The notes under the pieces were generated by a model. It was not told the DNA's origin. It made no database searches and saw only the letters and a list, made by a program, of their open reading frames with translations. A stretch of DNA of 64,000 nt. Origin: Clostridium magnum DSM 2767 (GTDB lineage Bacteria > Bacillota > Clostridia > Clostridiales > Clostridiaceae). Location: the NCBI RefSeq assembly GCF_001623875.1, contig NZ_LWAE01000014.1, forward strand, positions 1 to 64,000, in the 5' to 3' direction. Position numbers and translations under genes: made by a program. This document shows, in pieces, positions 1-13,790 of the stretch. Each line of letters opens with the position of its first letter. The first letter of the stretch is position 1.

Positions 1-289
1 AAGAAATAATATAATTGATGATATTAAACCCGCAGACATTGCTTTAACTATATCGATTTTGTTGATTTTTACCGATAACAAAACATAAATCACAAGTAGT
101 ATTATTGTATGTACTCCAAGTGAATTGGGAGCATTCTTACAAAATATGTTGCCATCGCTAACAAAATAGAAGCTACACAAAAAAGTTTCTTTTCAACTTC
201 TTTACTTAAAAAGCATATCCCGCTAAAATAAGTATAAATGCTTCTGGTATAAGTCTTAAAAAGATTTCTATTGGCAATAATTTCAGCAT
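1..289 (-). pseudogene. Membrane protein N-terminal region, frameshifted, runs off the window
   Basis: An ATG at 289-287 behind a GAGG ribosome site opens a hydrophobic reading frame (MLKLLPIEIFLRLIPEAFIL...) that stops after 27 residues. The hydrophobic reading continues in a second frame (SKEVEKKLF..., LAMATYFVRMLPI) and then a third (LGVHTIILLVIYVLLS) to the window edge. At least two single-base indels are therefore needed to read one protein with several membrane segments. The pattern resembles N-terminal sensor regions of AgrC-like or histidine kinase proteins, but that is only a resemblance. The rest of the gene lies outside the window. Confidence 0.45.
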
Positions 290-375
290 AATTTACCTCG
301 TTTTTATTATGTTAAATTTGTCATATACTAACTAATTATACCACATAAATTTTTGCTAAGTGAATAAATAATGAT

Positions 376-410
376 AAAACTGCCAATGATTAAATATTTT
401 TGGCAGTTTT
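376..410. terminator. Hairpin with T-run, likely bidirectional terminator
   Basis: AAAACTGCCA at 376-385 pairs with TGGCAGTTTT at 401-410 across a 15-nt AT-rich loop. A-run and T-run flanks would let it end transcription either way. It sits downstream of the decayed minus-strand ORF at 465-660. Confidence 0.5.
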
Positions 411-464
411 CATTATAAAATAAGTATGTAATTAATCTATATACTATTGTATACGACAATTATT

Positions 465-660
465 CTATTTTTTTCTTATATCATCAGACTTTGAACTGTT
501 TGCCCAACATCTATCACATCTTAAAACAAATTATTGAGGAGTAATCATTGCAATGAATACCATTTTTAGGACTAGGTGATTTAATATTCTTTTATCAGTC
601 TTGTTATATAGTTTATCTTTTCACCTTTTTCATTATTTTTATTTTTTCTTACAAAATCAT
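465..660 (-). pseudogene. Small cysteine-containing ORF with several frameshifts
   Basis: A strong AGGAGG site precedes ATG at 660-658, but the frame closes after three codons. Three successive frames then give plausible protein pieces (EKINYITRLIKEY, SPSPKNGIHCNDYSS, LRCDRCWANSSKSDDI) ending at TAG 467-465. Joined, they would make a protein of about 65 residues with a C-x2-C-W motif. No family was recognised. The good ribosome site with a broken frame suggests recent decay. Confidence 0.3.
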
Positions 661-946
661 ATCAAAACCTCCTTGTTTTATATAAATACAAAAACTTTTT
701 CAAGATCTGCTGTTCTATATAATAAATAAGATACTCTTAATTATATATGTATTTAAATATTTTAACTATAATTGTATAATAAAATCACCAAAAAAACCGT
801 GATTAAAATCTTTTTTCTAATATTTATAAAAAGCGAATCTTAATATAAACTTTAAGGTTTTGCTTAAAAATTGCTGAGAGAATAGTAAATAAACTTTAAA
901 CAAAAAATAGTAAATAATCTATATTGAAAGCATATAAATTAATAAG

Positions 947-986
947 TTTATCCGATTAGGTTTGAACCCCATATGATTCAAGTTTC
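947..986. repeat. Short copy of a dispersed repeat (both ends, no middle)
   Basis: TTTATCCGAT (947-956) and AACCCCATATGATTCAAG plus TTTC (965-986) match the two ends of the larger structured repeat at 18982-19172, with only a few bases between them. It looks like an internally deleted copy. It lies directly upstream of the decayed exonuclease gene. Confidence 0.45.
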
Positions 987-1017
987 ATATCATAAATTAG
1001 ATTTGGAGGTGAATAAA

Positions 1018-1615
1018 ATAGATTATTTGGTATTTGATTTAGAATTTAACCAAGACTACAATCCTGCAAAAAAAGATAGAAATATAATTACTCCAAAATG
1101 TCCTTTTGAAAATAATTCAAATTGGTGCTGTAAAATTAGATGAAAATCTGCAAACAATCTCTTTCCTAGATCGACTAGTAAAACCTCAAATATACACTAC
1201 TATTAATCCATTTGTAAAAGAAATGACAGGTATCACAATGGATCTATTGGATACTGCAAAACCCTTTAAAGAAATTTATGAAGAATTTATTGAATTTACT
1301 ACAGGTACTACAAGTATCTTATGTGTATGGGAATGACAGATATGAGAGAATTATTTAGAAATATAGAATACCATGGTCTAGACATGTCTCCGATTCCAAA
1401 AGAATATATTAATCTTCAACTTTATGCATCTAAATATTTCAATTGCTCAAAAAGGAGTTAATATTGGACTGCATAATGCAATAGAGCTATTACATATTCC
1501 TGTAAAAAAGCAATTTCATAATGCTTTTAATGATGCTTGCTATACTGTTGAAGTTTTCAAAAAAATATATAATAAAGATATTAACCTTGCATTTATAATC
1601 CAAATAAATATATAA
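1018..1615 (+). pseudogene. DEDD-type 3'-5' exonuclease, inactivated
   Basis: The reading DYLVFDLEFNQDYNP... IIQIGAVKLDENL... NAFNDACYTVEVFKKIY has the layout of the DEDDh exonuclease fold (KapD/ERI-1-like): D-x-E in motif I, a central NDMREL-like region and a terminal H-N-A-x-x-D-A motif. It is spread over several frames. One base is gained in the A-run near 1109, one is lost near 1330, and one A is gained near 1452. The codon after the GGAGGTG ribosome site is ATA (1018-1020) where ATG is expected. Three frameshifts plus a lost start make a functional product unlikely. It is followed closely by another broken small gene. Confidence 0.6.
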
Positions 1616-1633
1616 GGAGAAATACAGATAATA

Positions 1634-1809
1634 GTGAAAGAAAAAAAATCGATACCTATAGATTAATAAAGCAGTTTGAAAAAATGTTTAATAGAGAAAT
1701 GTCTACTGAAGAACAGTCAATAATCAAGCTGGCCTATATGATGGGTAAAACTAATCAGTTCCAAACAGAAATATGTAATAATTTAAGTATAAAAAAAGAT
1801 AAGAAGTAA
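1634..1809 (+). pseudogene. Small helical protein gene with one frameshift
   Basis: A GTG start at 1634 follows an AAGGAG site. The frame is broken in an A8 run after four codons. Removing one A restores MKEKIDTYRLIKQFEKMF... ending KKDKK and TAA at 1807-1809, about 58 residues and rich in helix formers. No family was recognised. It may have formed an operon with the exonuclease remnant upstream. Its end overlaps the opposing tRNA/rRNA terminator hairpin. Confidence 0.4.
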
Positions 1810-1829
1810 CTTATCATTACTTCTTATCT
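1790..1829 (-). terminator. rRNA operon terminator
   Basis: On the minus strand, just past the tRNA, AAGAAGTAA pairs with TTACTTCTT around a short loop, followed by a run of seven T. This is the expected rho-independent end of the 16S-23S-5S-tRNA transcript. Confidence 0.75.
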
Positions 1830-1832
1830 CTA

Positions 1833-1909
1833 TGGTGGACCTTCAGGGACTCGAACCCCGGACCTACCGGTTATGAGCCGGTTGCTCTAACCAACTGAGC
1901 TAAAGATCC
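1833..1909 (-). tRNA. tRNA with CAT anticodon (elongator Met, or Ile2)
   Basis: This is a 77-nt cloverleaf including encoded CCA. Acceptor GGATCTT pairs with AAGGTCC, the D arm reads AGCTCAGTTGGTTAGAGC, and the anticodon stem CCGG encloses a loop with CAT at 1875-1873. The T arm contains GGTTCGAGTCC. CAT can be elongator tRNA-Met or the lysidine-modified tRNA-Ile2. The body resembles both firmicute types and I cannot decide between them by eye. It is the last gene of the rRNA operon, 7 bases past the 5S gene. Confidence 0.93.
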
Positions 1910-1916
1910 ATATTTA

Positions 1917-2033
1917 CCTGGCGACGACTTACTCTTCCACACAGTCTCCCGTGCAGTACCATCAGCACTGTAAAGCTTAACCTTCGTGTTCGGAATGGGA
2001 ACGGGTGTTACCTTTACGTCATAATCACCAGAT
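1917..2033 (-). rRNA. rrf: 5S ribosomal RNA
   Basis: The minus strand reads TCTGGTGATTATGACG... CCCATTCCGAACACG... GTCGTCGCCAGG, the conserved 5S pattern, with the two ends complementary. The length of about 117 nt is normal. It lies between the 23S gene and the tRNA. Confidence 0.93.
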
Positions 2034-2298
2034 TTATTTAGTTGAGAGTTAAGAATTAATAGTTAAGAGTTATGGTTGTTTTTTTCTCCTAGCGTCGAAA
2101 AAACGATAATTATACTAACTAATAACTTTATAACACAATAAATTATTAACTCTTATGAGAATATTATTCTCTGAAAATTGCACAGTGATAAGTATAGCTT
2201 TTTTATATAGAGCTTAATTAATTTAAATTTTAGATTTTCACATTAGTGAAAATCATCATTAACTCTTAATTCTCAACTCTACACTGTTAACTATTTTT

Positions 2299-6940
<4,642 letters not shown>

Positions 6941-7087
6941 AGTTTGAATGCTCATTACTGTTTTACTCACTACTAATATATAGTAGTTAAAGAATTGCTG
7001 GTTTAGTTTATTTAATAAAAGTCATTTTGACTTTCAACCTCTGTTTAATTTTCAAGGATCATGTCGACTCATCTCGACAGCTTATTT

Positions 7088-7116
7088 AGTTTATCATGTT
7101 TATTTTATCTTGTCAA
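7088..7116 (-). promoter_or_regulatory. rRNA promoter P1 (proximal)
   Basis: On the minus strand, TTGACA (7116-7111) and TAAACT (7093-7088) are separated by 17 bases, about 150 bp before mature 16S. A small stem TGTCGA/TCGACA lies just downstream at about 7062-7080 in the leader. Confidence 0.75.
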
Positions 7117-7164
7117 GAACATTTAAAACATTTTTTATTTTCTGACGTTCTTAACAGCTTTTAT

Positions 7165-7193
7165 ATGATATCATGAACATTTATTAATGTCAA
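7165..7193 (-). promoter_or_regulatory. rRNA promoter P2 (distal)
   Basis: On the minus strand, TTGACA (7193-7188) and TATCAT (7170-7165) are 17 bases apart. With P1 this gives the tandem promoters usual for rRNA operons. Confidence 0.7.
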
Positions 7194-7250
7194 CAACTTT
7201 TTAGCTGTTACTCTTTGTTCATCTGTTTGTCGCTCATCAAGCAACGAATG

Positions 7251-7507
7251 TTATTCTACCATCTTTAAAATCGCTGAAACTTCTTCATATGTACTATTAT
7301 TTAAAATTATTTAAAATAACCTCATTATTTCTTCTAATTCTTCTATATTTCTTATAATGACACACCAGACTTCGTTTATTTTATTACCAACATCGAAAAT
7401 AGCTTAATTTTAGTTTTATCACAGATTTCCATATAAAATTTATTATACTCTAGATTATATAAGTTGAAGCAAGATCTTAATTCAGATGTGGATTCTTTTA
7501 CCCCATC
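7251..7507 (-). pseudogene. Decayed gene fragment abutting a structured repeat
   Basis: On the minus strand, three frames carry plausible protein in succession: DGVKESTSELRSC...YNKFYMEICDKTK, then DVGNKINEVWCVIIRNIEE, then NNSTYEEVSAILKMVE ending at TAA 7253-7251. No start is seen. The first readable codons fuse directly to the end of the structured repeat at 7503-7725. The likely history is an insertion that cut off the 5' part, followed by decay. No family was recognised. Confidence 0.35.
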
Positions 7508-7725
7508 TTAATTTTAGATCTGCGAATGCATGGCTTACTTGGCGTTGAACTCCCACTTAAGCAGAGAACCAAAATCTACGATTTTGTGTGAATCGCTTAC
7601 TCCTCTGACGCTAGGAAGAGGAGTTTCATATGAAGTGGGAGACTTACGCCAAGTTAGTCAGGTAAAACTTCCGATCTCTCCCCTACAACAAATAAAATTT
7701 GACCCTCTAGCTTTAAACTAGAGGG
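7503..7725. repeat. Structured non-coding element, transposon-end-like
   Basis: ACTTGGCGT...ACTCCCACTT (about 7537-7558) pairs with AAGTGGGAG...ACGCCAAGT (about 7633-7655). Inside are two further hairpins, AAAATC/GATTTT (7571-7585) and CTCCTCT/AGAGGAG (7600-7623). A last hairpin CCCTCTAG/CTAGAGGG sits at 7703-7725. The outer edge CCCATCTTAATTTTAG (7503-7518) is close to the edges of the repeats at 41516 and 19151. The layout is like a folded RNA or a solo IS200/IS605-type end. No transposase is present. Confidence 0.5.
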
Positions 7726-7792
7726 CCTTGAGCTTAGAGACTGAATCATCAAAACATTCCGGTACCGAACTGTTTCTATATTCTAATTATTA

Positions 7793-10700
7793 TTATTTTA
7801 ATCCATTTGCTTTTAAATAAGCATTGAATTTCATTTGAACAGAATCATAAATCTTTTTATCTACAAATATCTTATCATTTTCAGGTAAGCTTAGTACTGC
7901 CTTCTTATCTTCTTTGTTGAAGCCATCTGTATAAAGAACCTGAACACCATAAGTGTTTGCTGTACTATTTGGCACATAGATATCTTTATCTTCAACTTCT
8001 GCAACAGCTAGTCCAGCGTATTCTGGTATTTCAGCTGATAGCTTTTCTGCTGCTTCACTTAAGCTTGCAATATTTACATCTAAGTATTTACCAAACTGTG
8101 ATAAGTTATCGAATACTGTACTTCCATTTACAGGAGCTATTGCTGTAGTAATTTTTTGTATCTTTCTATCTGATCTAGTTATTGTACCTTCTGATTCTGC
8201 AAAGCTTCCCATTGGAACAACAACATTTGAAGCTAAAGCTGTATTAGTCATAAACATATCAAAAGTTGCTACAAATTCAAGCTTCTTTAAGATTTCTGCA
8301 TTAATATAGTCAGCTCCTATAGGATCTTCACCAATAATAACTGCTGCTTTAATCTTTCCAGCTTTGATTTGTTCAAGTATTTCTTTTCCTGGTACTTTAA
8401 TACCCATATCTATAAATCCTTGAGCATTGCTGCTTGAACGTACAACAATAATTCCACTGTGTGCTTTTCCTATCTTGCCTGTTATTACTGCAGCATCTGC
8501 AAGTAATTTATAAGCATCTGAAGTTACCATGTCGTCATCAGCAACTATTATTGCCTTCTTAGCTTCTCCATACATTTTAGCAAGCTTAGCTGCCTCTCCG
8601 CAATCCTTAGCATCTTTTACATAGTTCTTTAGATTTTCAAGATTTTTAGCTTTATTTGAAACTTCTGCTTCATTTACGTATCCACCATCAAATAATGCCT
8701 TAATAAAGGATTTTAAGAATTCTGTGCTATTATAAGGTTTTATTGAAAGATCAGCATACTCTTCCATTCTTGTTTTGCTCTCAGCTATAGATACTAATTT
8801 ACCTTTATTTTGAGCTGCATACTTAATCTTTACTGCCATAACAGGATGATTTTCGTCTATATTTCCTACAGAAACAATTAAATCAGTGCTATTTAATTCT
8901 TCATAGCTGTTTGTTGACGCATTACATCCAAGAACAGCTTCCATTCCTGAAACATCATTGTAAGCCATTGAACCTACAAAACTTGTATCTAAGCTATTTG
9001 CAACTTTTTTCATAATGAAGGCTTCTTCATTAGTGAATCTTGGTGATGCTAAAATTGCAACGCTATCTTTACCATATTGACCCTTAATTAATTGAAGATT
9101 TTTTGCAGTAAGAGTTAATGCCTCCTTTAATGTAACTTCAAGACTGCTGCCATTTCTTGTTACAACAGGAGTTTTTATTCTACTTTCATCATTAATGTAG
9201 TTTATTCCGAATCTACCTTTAACACATAGTAAACCTTCTTCTTTGCTTCTGTCTGGAACAGATTTGAATACAAGGTCTCCCTTTGTTTGAAGTACTAGAT
9301 TACATCCTACACCACAGTAATTACATACAGAGTTTACATTTTCGAAATCAACAGGAACTTGTTTCTTAACAGCTTCATTCTCCATACATGCTCCAGTTGG
9401 ACATACATCTACACATTGTCCACAGGATATACATGAACTTTCATTAAGAGGTAAATTAAACTCAGGAATTACCTTTGAATCAAATCCTCTCTTTTCGAGG
9501 CCAATAGCACCTACTCCTATAAACTCTTCACAAGCTCTTATACATTGTCCGCATAATATACATTTATCAGCATTTCTTACTATGAATGGATGAGTTTGCT
9601 CTTCTCTTCTCTTATGCTTTTCTCCACTTATCTTCTTAGTATCTATCTTATACTTATCTATATAGTTAACAAGTTTACATTCGAAATAATCATGGCATCC
9701 ACACTCAAGGCATCTTGAAGCTTCTTTAAGGGCTTTTTCTTCACTAAAAGTTTCAGCAATTGGGCTAAAGCTAAGTTTTCTTTTATCTGGAACAACCACT
9801 ACTGGATGCTCTCTGTTTTGCTTTTCCACATGGTCAAAATCCTTTTTGCATAAATCCTCTTGAATAATGAAGCATGGATTTGCTACTGGAATTATAACTC
9901 CATTTAAGTATCCATTAATTACTTTTGCAGCATTTTTGCCTTGAGCTACAGCTTCAACAGCTATCTTAGGTCCAGTTGCAGCTTCTCCTCCAGCAAATAC
10001 ACCTTCAATATTTGTTTCAAAGGTACCATCGTTAACTACAATAGTTCCTTTCTTTGTTTGTGTAAGTTCTTGTATAGCACTAGCATCTACTTTTTGTCCA
10101 ATTGCTGATACAATTAAGTCCGCATCAAAAGTAATTTCTTCTCCTTCAATAGGTTCTGGTTTTCTTCTGCCTGATGCATCTGGTTCTCCAAGTTTCATCT
10201 TCTGACATCTTATAGCATTTGCTCTTGTTCCATCCCCTGTAATCTCTATAGGTGCTACAAGGAAGTTAAATTGTACGCCTTCTTCTTCAGCTTCTTCTAT
10301 TTCGATTTCTTCTGCTGGCATTTCATCTCTTGTTCTTCTATATAGAAGTTGAACGCTTTCAGCTCCAAGTCTTACAGCTGTTCTAGCAACGTCCATAGCA
10401 GTGTTTCCACCACCTATAACGATAACCTTATTACCCATGTATATTGGTTCTGATTGTGTAGCCTTTCTTAAGAAATCTATACCTCCAAGCACACCTTCCA
10501 TATCCTGACCAGTGCAGCCAATACTTGAGCTTGCCCAAGCACCAATTGCTACAAACACAGCATCGTAAGCCTTATTAAGATATGCAACGCTAACATCTTC
10601 TCCAAGTTTAACATTATATTTGAGTTCAACACCCATCTTTGTTAAAACATCTATTTCTGTATCTAATATATCCTTTGGTAGACGATACTCAGGAATACCA

Positions 10701-11398
10701 TATCTGAGCATTCCACCTGGGTGAGGCATAGCTTCATAAATTACAACCTGATGTCCTTCCATTGCAAGGAAGTATGCACAGGATACACCTGCTGGACCAG
10801 CTCCTACAACAGCAACTTTTTTGCCTGTTGACTTTTTAACTGCTGGTACAAAAACACCGTTATTTATATCAACATCACCTAAGAATCTTTTTAATTCAGC
10901 AATTGCAATTGGGTCATCAACATTTTGACGTCTACAAGCTGTTTCACATGGATGTGGACATACTCTTCCTAAACTTGCTGGTAAAGCTATAACATCTTTA
11001 ACAAGCTTTATTGCCTCTTCATATTGTCCATTAGCAATTAATCCAACATATCCTTGGCAATCTGTGTGTGCAGGACATGCATTTACACATGGAGGTCTAC
11101 AGTCTCCTCTGTGATCTGATGCCAATAATTCAAAAGCTACTTTTCTAGCCGCTAATGTTCTTGCAGTATCAGTCTTTATTATCATTCCATCTGCTGCTAT
11201 TGTTGAACATGCTCTTTGAAGCTTTGGAATTCCATCTATTTCAACAACGCATACACCACAAGCTCCGTAAGGCTTCAATCTACTATCATAGCAAAGATTT
11301 GGAATATCTATCCCGTTATCAAGGGCTATTTTTAATATAGTTGTTCCTTCTTGAGCAGTTAACTCTCTGTTATTTATATTTACTCTTATAATCCCCAT
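7793..11398 (-). CDS. NuoG/GltD-like subunit of a Stn-type electron-bifurcating transhydrogenase
   Basis: Large cytosolic iron-sulfur flavoprotein of 1201 residues. In order it has an N-terminal [2Fe-2S] domain (Cys36, 47, 50, 64), a cysteine-rich GltD-type linker (Cys100, 104, 108, 114 and 147, 151, 155), a GltD/NfnB-like NADPH domain with VVGAGPAG at 197-204 and VIGGGNTAMD further on, and a two-[4Fe-4S] ferredoxin segment (CILCGQC about 611, CISCGQC about 654). A CNYCGVGC motif at about 690 opens a molybdopterin-oxidoreductase-like domain running to about 1110. The Sec/Cys of formate dehydrogenases is missing (SMAYNDVSG at about 805), so formate chemistry is unlikely. NuoG-like plus GltD-like with NuoE and NuoF partners is the published StnC layout. 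ATG 11398 is preferred over an upstream GTG that touches the ribosome site. Confidence 0.8.
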   Translation of the reverse strand: MGIIRVNINNRELTAQEGTTILKIALDNGIDIPNLCYDSRLKPYGACGVCVVEIDGIPKLQRACSTIAADGMIIKTDTARTLAARKVAFELLASDHRGDCRPPCVNACPAHTDCQGYVGLIANGQYEEAIKLVKDVIALPASLGRVCPHPCETACRRQNVDDPIAIAELKRFLGDVDINNGVFVPAVKKSTGKKVAVVGAGPAGVSCAYFLAMEGHQVVIYEAMPHPGGMLRYGIPEYRLPKDILDTEIDVLTKMGVELKYNVKLGEDVSVAYLNKAYDAVFVAIGAWASSSIGCTGQDMEGVLGGIDFLRKATQSEPIYMGNKVIVIGGGNTAMDVARTAVRLGAESVQLLYRRTRDEMPAEEIEIEEAEEEGVQFNFLVAPIEITGDGTRANAIRCQKMKLGEPDASGRRKPEPIEGEEITFDADLIVSAIGQKVDASAIQELTQTKKGTIVVNDGTFETNIEGVFAGGEAATGPKIAVEAVAQGKNAAKVINGYLNGVIIPVANPCFIIQEDLCKKDFDHVEKQNREHPVVVVPDKRKLSFSPIAETFSEEKALKEASRCLECGCHDYFECKLVNYIDKYKIDTKKISGEKHKRREEQTHPFIVRNADKCILCGQCIRACEEFIGVGAIGLEKRGFDSKVIPEFNLPLNESSCISCGQCVDVCPTGACMENEAVKKQVPVDFENVNSVCNYCGVGCNLVLQTKGDLVFKSVPDRSKEEGLLCVKGRFGINYINDESRIKTPVVTRNGSSLEVTLKEALTLTAKNLQLIKGQYGKDSVAILASPRFTNEEAFIMKKVANSLDTSFVGSMAYNDVSGMEAVLGCNASTNSYEELNSTDLIVSVGNIDENHPVMAVKIKYAAQNKGKLVSIAESKTRMEEYADLSIKPYNSTEFLKSFIKALFDGGYVNEAEVSNKAKNLENLKNYVKDAKDCGEAAKLAKMYGEAKKAIIVADDDMVTSDAYKLLADAAVITGKIGKAHSGIIVVRSSSNAQGFIDMGIKVPGKEILEQIKAGKIKAAVIIGEDPIGADYINAEILKKLEFVATFDMFMTNTALASNVVVPMGSFAESEGTITRSDRKIQKITTAIAPVNGSTVFDNLSQFGKYLDVNIASLSEAAEKLSAEIPEYAGLAVAEVEDKDIYVPNSTANTYGVQVLYTDGFNKEDKKAVLSLPENDKIFVDKKIYDSVQMKFNAYLKANGLK

Positions 11399-11415
11399 CT
11401 TTATCACTTCCCTTT

Positions 11416-13170
11416 CTACTCTACAGCAATAGCGCTAAATCTACATACTGTTATACAATTACCGCATTTTAAGCATTTTTCCTGATTTATTTCATGAGGC
11501 TTCTTAACCTCACCAGTTATAGCTTCTGCAGGACATTTCTTTGAACATAAAGTACATCCCTTACAGTTATCAGCTGAAATTGTATATGTTAAAAGACTCT
11601 TACATTGTTTAGCTGGACATTTTTTATCTTCTATATGTGCTAAATATTCATCTCTGAAATATTTTATTGTTGTAAGAACAGGATTTGGTGCTGTTTGTCC
11701 AAGTCCGCAAAGTGATCCATCCTTAATACTTAAGCATAATTGCTCAAGAGTATCAATATCCTCAGGATTTCCTTCACCTGAACATATTTTCTCAATCATC
11801 TCAAGCATTCTCTTTGTACCTATTCTGCAGTAAGTACATTTTCCACAGGACTCTTTACAAGTAAAGTCAAGGAAGAACCTTGCCATATCTACCATACATG
11901 TACCTTCATCCATTACAACCATACCACCGGATCCCATAATAGCACCGGTTTTATTAATATCTTCATATGTTACAGGAGTATCAAGTAAAGAACGTGGTAT
12001 ACATCCACCGGAAGGCCCCCCCATTTGAACTGCCTTGAATTCGTTGTCTCCTTTTATTCCTCCACCTATCTCATATATAACATCTCTTAAAATCATTCCC
12101 ATAGGAACTTCAACTAGTCCACCTTTTTTAATCTTACCTGTAAGTGCAAATACTTTAGTACCTTTACTCTTCTCTGTACCATATGCAGCATATGCTTTTG
12201 CACCATTTGCATATATCCATGGAACATTAGCATAAGTTTCTACGTTGTTTATATTTGTTGGTTTTGCAAAATATCCAGATTGAGCTGGGAATGGAGGTTT
12301 TAATCTTGGCATACCTCTTTCACCTTCTAGGGATGCAATTAATGCTGTCTCTTCACCACATACAAATGCTCCAGCTCCAGTTTTTATGTCTATATCAAAA
12401 TCAAAACCTGATCCAAGTATATTTTTACCTAGATAATTTTTTTCTCTTGCTTGCTTAATTGCGATTTTAAGTCTTTCAATTGCTAATGGGTATTCTGCAC
12501 GGCAGTATATAAAACCATTATTAGCTCCCATTGCATAACCTGCAATTGCCATACCTTCAAGAACTGAATGAGGGTCACCTTCTAGAACTCCTCTATCCAT
12601 GAATGCACCCGGGTCACCTTCATCAGCATTACATACTACATATTTATCAGTTCCCTTAGATTTTTTAGCAGCATCCCACTTGAACCAAGTTGGGAAACCA
12701 GCTCCACCTCTACCTCTTAAACCAGACACCTTTACTTCCTCAATAACTTCATCTTGAGTCATTTCTGTAACTACTTTTTTAAGTGCTTTATATCCATCTC
12801 TTGCTACATACTCATCTATTTCTTCAGGATTGATTATTCCACAATTTCTAAGAACAATTCTAACTTGATTCTTTAACTGAGGATATGGTTCTTTATCAGT
12901 AGATACAATATGTTCTAAAATCGGTTTACCATTAACAACATGACTTTCAATTATTTCATCAACTAAACTTGGTGTAACATTTGCATAAGTAAATACTCCA
13001 TTGTCATCTATAACGTCAACTATTGGTTCATAAAAACACATACCTATACAGCCTGTAATTGAAACACCAGCATCTAAGCTTTTTTCACTTATTAACTGGT
13101 TAAATCTATCTTTAACTTTTTTAGCTCCTGCGGCAATACCACAGCTGCCGTATCCTATTCTAATCTTCAT
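11416..13170 (-). CDS. NuoF/HydB-like NADH- and FMN-binding subunit (StnB-like)
   Basis: 584 residues. An N-terminal thioredoxin-like [2Fe-2S] segment (GSCG...GCIGMC) is followed by the NuoF core with the FMN/NADH motif GRGGAGFPTWFKW and VVCNADEGDPGAF. A [4Fe-4S] site ESCGKCTYCRIGTKRM comes next, then two C-terminal ferredoxin clusters (CKGCTLCSKKCP, CLKCGNCITVC). This subunit normally oxidises NADH and, in HydBC and StnAB, forms the bifurcating core. Its ATG directly follows the stop of the NuoE-like gene and has an AGGAGG site inside that gene. The NuoG/GltD-like gene begins 17 bp downstream. The same fold occurs in HydABC hydrogenases and NADH-dependent formate dehydrogenases; the partner subunit decides. 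Confidence 0.85.
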   Translation of the reverse strand: MKIRIGYGSCGIAAGAKKVKDRFNQLISEKSLDAGVSITGCIGMCFYEPIVDVIDDNGVFTYANVTPSLVDEIIESHVVNGKPILEHIVSTDKEPYPQLKNQVRIVLRNCGIINPEEIDEYVARDGYKALKKVVTEMTQDEVIEEVKVSGLRGRGGAGFPTWFKWDAAKKSKGTDKYVVCNADEGDPGAFMDRGVLEGDPHSVLEGMAIAGYAMGANNGFIYCRAEYPLAIERLKIAIKQAREKNYLGKNILGSGFDFDIDIKTGAGAFVCGEETALIASLEGERGMPRLKPPFPAQSGYFAKPTNINNVETYANVPWIYANGAKAYAAYGTEKSKGTKVFALTGKIKKGGLVEVPMGMILRDVIYEIGGGIKGDNEFKAVQMGGPSGGCIPRSLLDTPVTYEDINKTGAIMGSGGMVVMDEGTCMVDMARFFLDFTCKESCGKCTYCRIGTKRMLEMIEKICSGEGNPEDIDTLEQLCLSIKDGSLCGLGQTAPNPVLTTIKYFRDEYLAHIEDKKCPAKQCKSLLTYTISADNCKGCTLCSKKCPAEAITGEVKKPHEINQEKCLKCGNCITVCRFSAIAVE

Positions 13171-13698
13171 TTAAACAGCTTCCTCCTTTTCTTTAGCATA
13201 TATATCCTGAATTACTTTTCTTGCTTTATCAGGAGTTAAGTTTGCATAGGTCTCCCCATTAATCATAATTACTGGTGCAAGACTGCAGCAGCCAAGACAT
13301 GCAACATCTTCAAGTGAGAACATTCCATCACTACTTGTTTCTCCTGGCTTAATACCTAATTCGTCACAAATAGCTTGGCCAACTGCCTCCGAACCGTTTA
13401 CATGGCAAGCAGTTCCTTGACATTGCATTATAATATATTTACCTAACTTATTTAATCTAAATTGTGAATAAAATGTAGCAACTCCATAAATTTGAGCTTT
13501 TTTCTTTCCAGTCTTATCTGAAATCAACTTTAAAACATCAAGAGGTAGATATCCATAAACTCCTTGGGCATCCTGTAAAATACTAATCAAGTTTCCATTC
13601 TCATTAAAATACCTTTCAAATACTTTCTCCATTAGTGACAGATCAACTTGATCAGCACTAAACTTTGACTCTAGCTCTTTTTCACAATTGCAAGACAT
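13171..13698 (-). CDS. NuoE/HydC-like [2Fe-2S] subunit (StnA-like)
   Basis: About 175 residues with the NuoE family pattern: a helical N-terminus, QGVYGYLPLDVL, ATFYSQF, and thioredoxin-like [2Fe-2S] ligands in CQGTACHVNGS and CLGCCSLAPVIMINGE. It transfers electrons within the NADH-oxidising module. First gene of the close-packed NuoE-NuoF-NuoG/GltD set. An AAAGGAG site lies 10 bases before ATG 13698; a TTG one codon earlier is also possible. The N-terminus has an unusual SCNCEKE cysteine pair. Confidence 0.85.
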   Translation of the reverse strand: MSCNCEKELESKFSADQVDLSLMEKVFERYFNENGNLISILQDAQGVYGYLPLDVLKLISDKTGKKKAQIYGVATFYSQFRLNKLGKYIIMQCQGTACHVNGSEAVGQAICDELGIKPGETSSDGMFSLEDVACLGCCSLAPVIMINGETYANLTPDKARKVIQDIYAKEKEEAV

Positions 13699-13790
13699 CA
13701 ATTAATCACTCCTTTAATATATTAAATGAATTTAGAAACCACTATATTTTAGCTAATTTCTAAAATTCTAATTGTTAACCCTATTTATTT

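Noticed and set aside
1833..1909. tRNA gene as the integration site of the 15.6-kb element
   Set aside because: The tRNA is 19 kb away and not duplicated; the duplicated sequence at the element ends is the crp 3' end.
7793..13698. NAD-dependent formate dehydrogenase or [FeFe] hydrogenase
   Set aside because: The formate dehydrogenase Sec/Cys is missing, and no H-cluster motifs (TSCxP, MPCxxK) are present; the GltD-like domain fits Stn-type transhydrogenase better.
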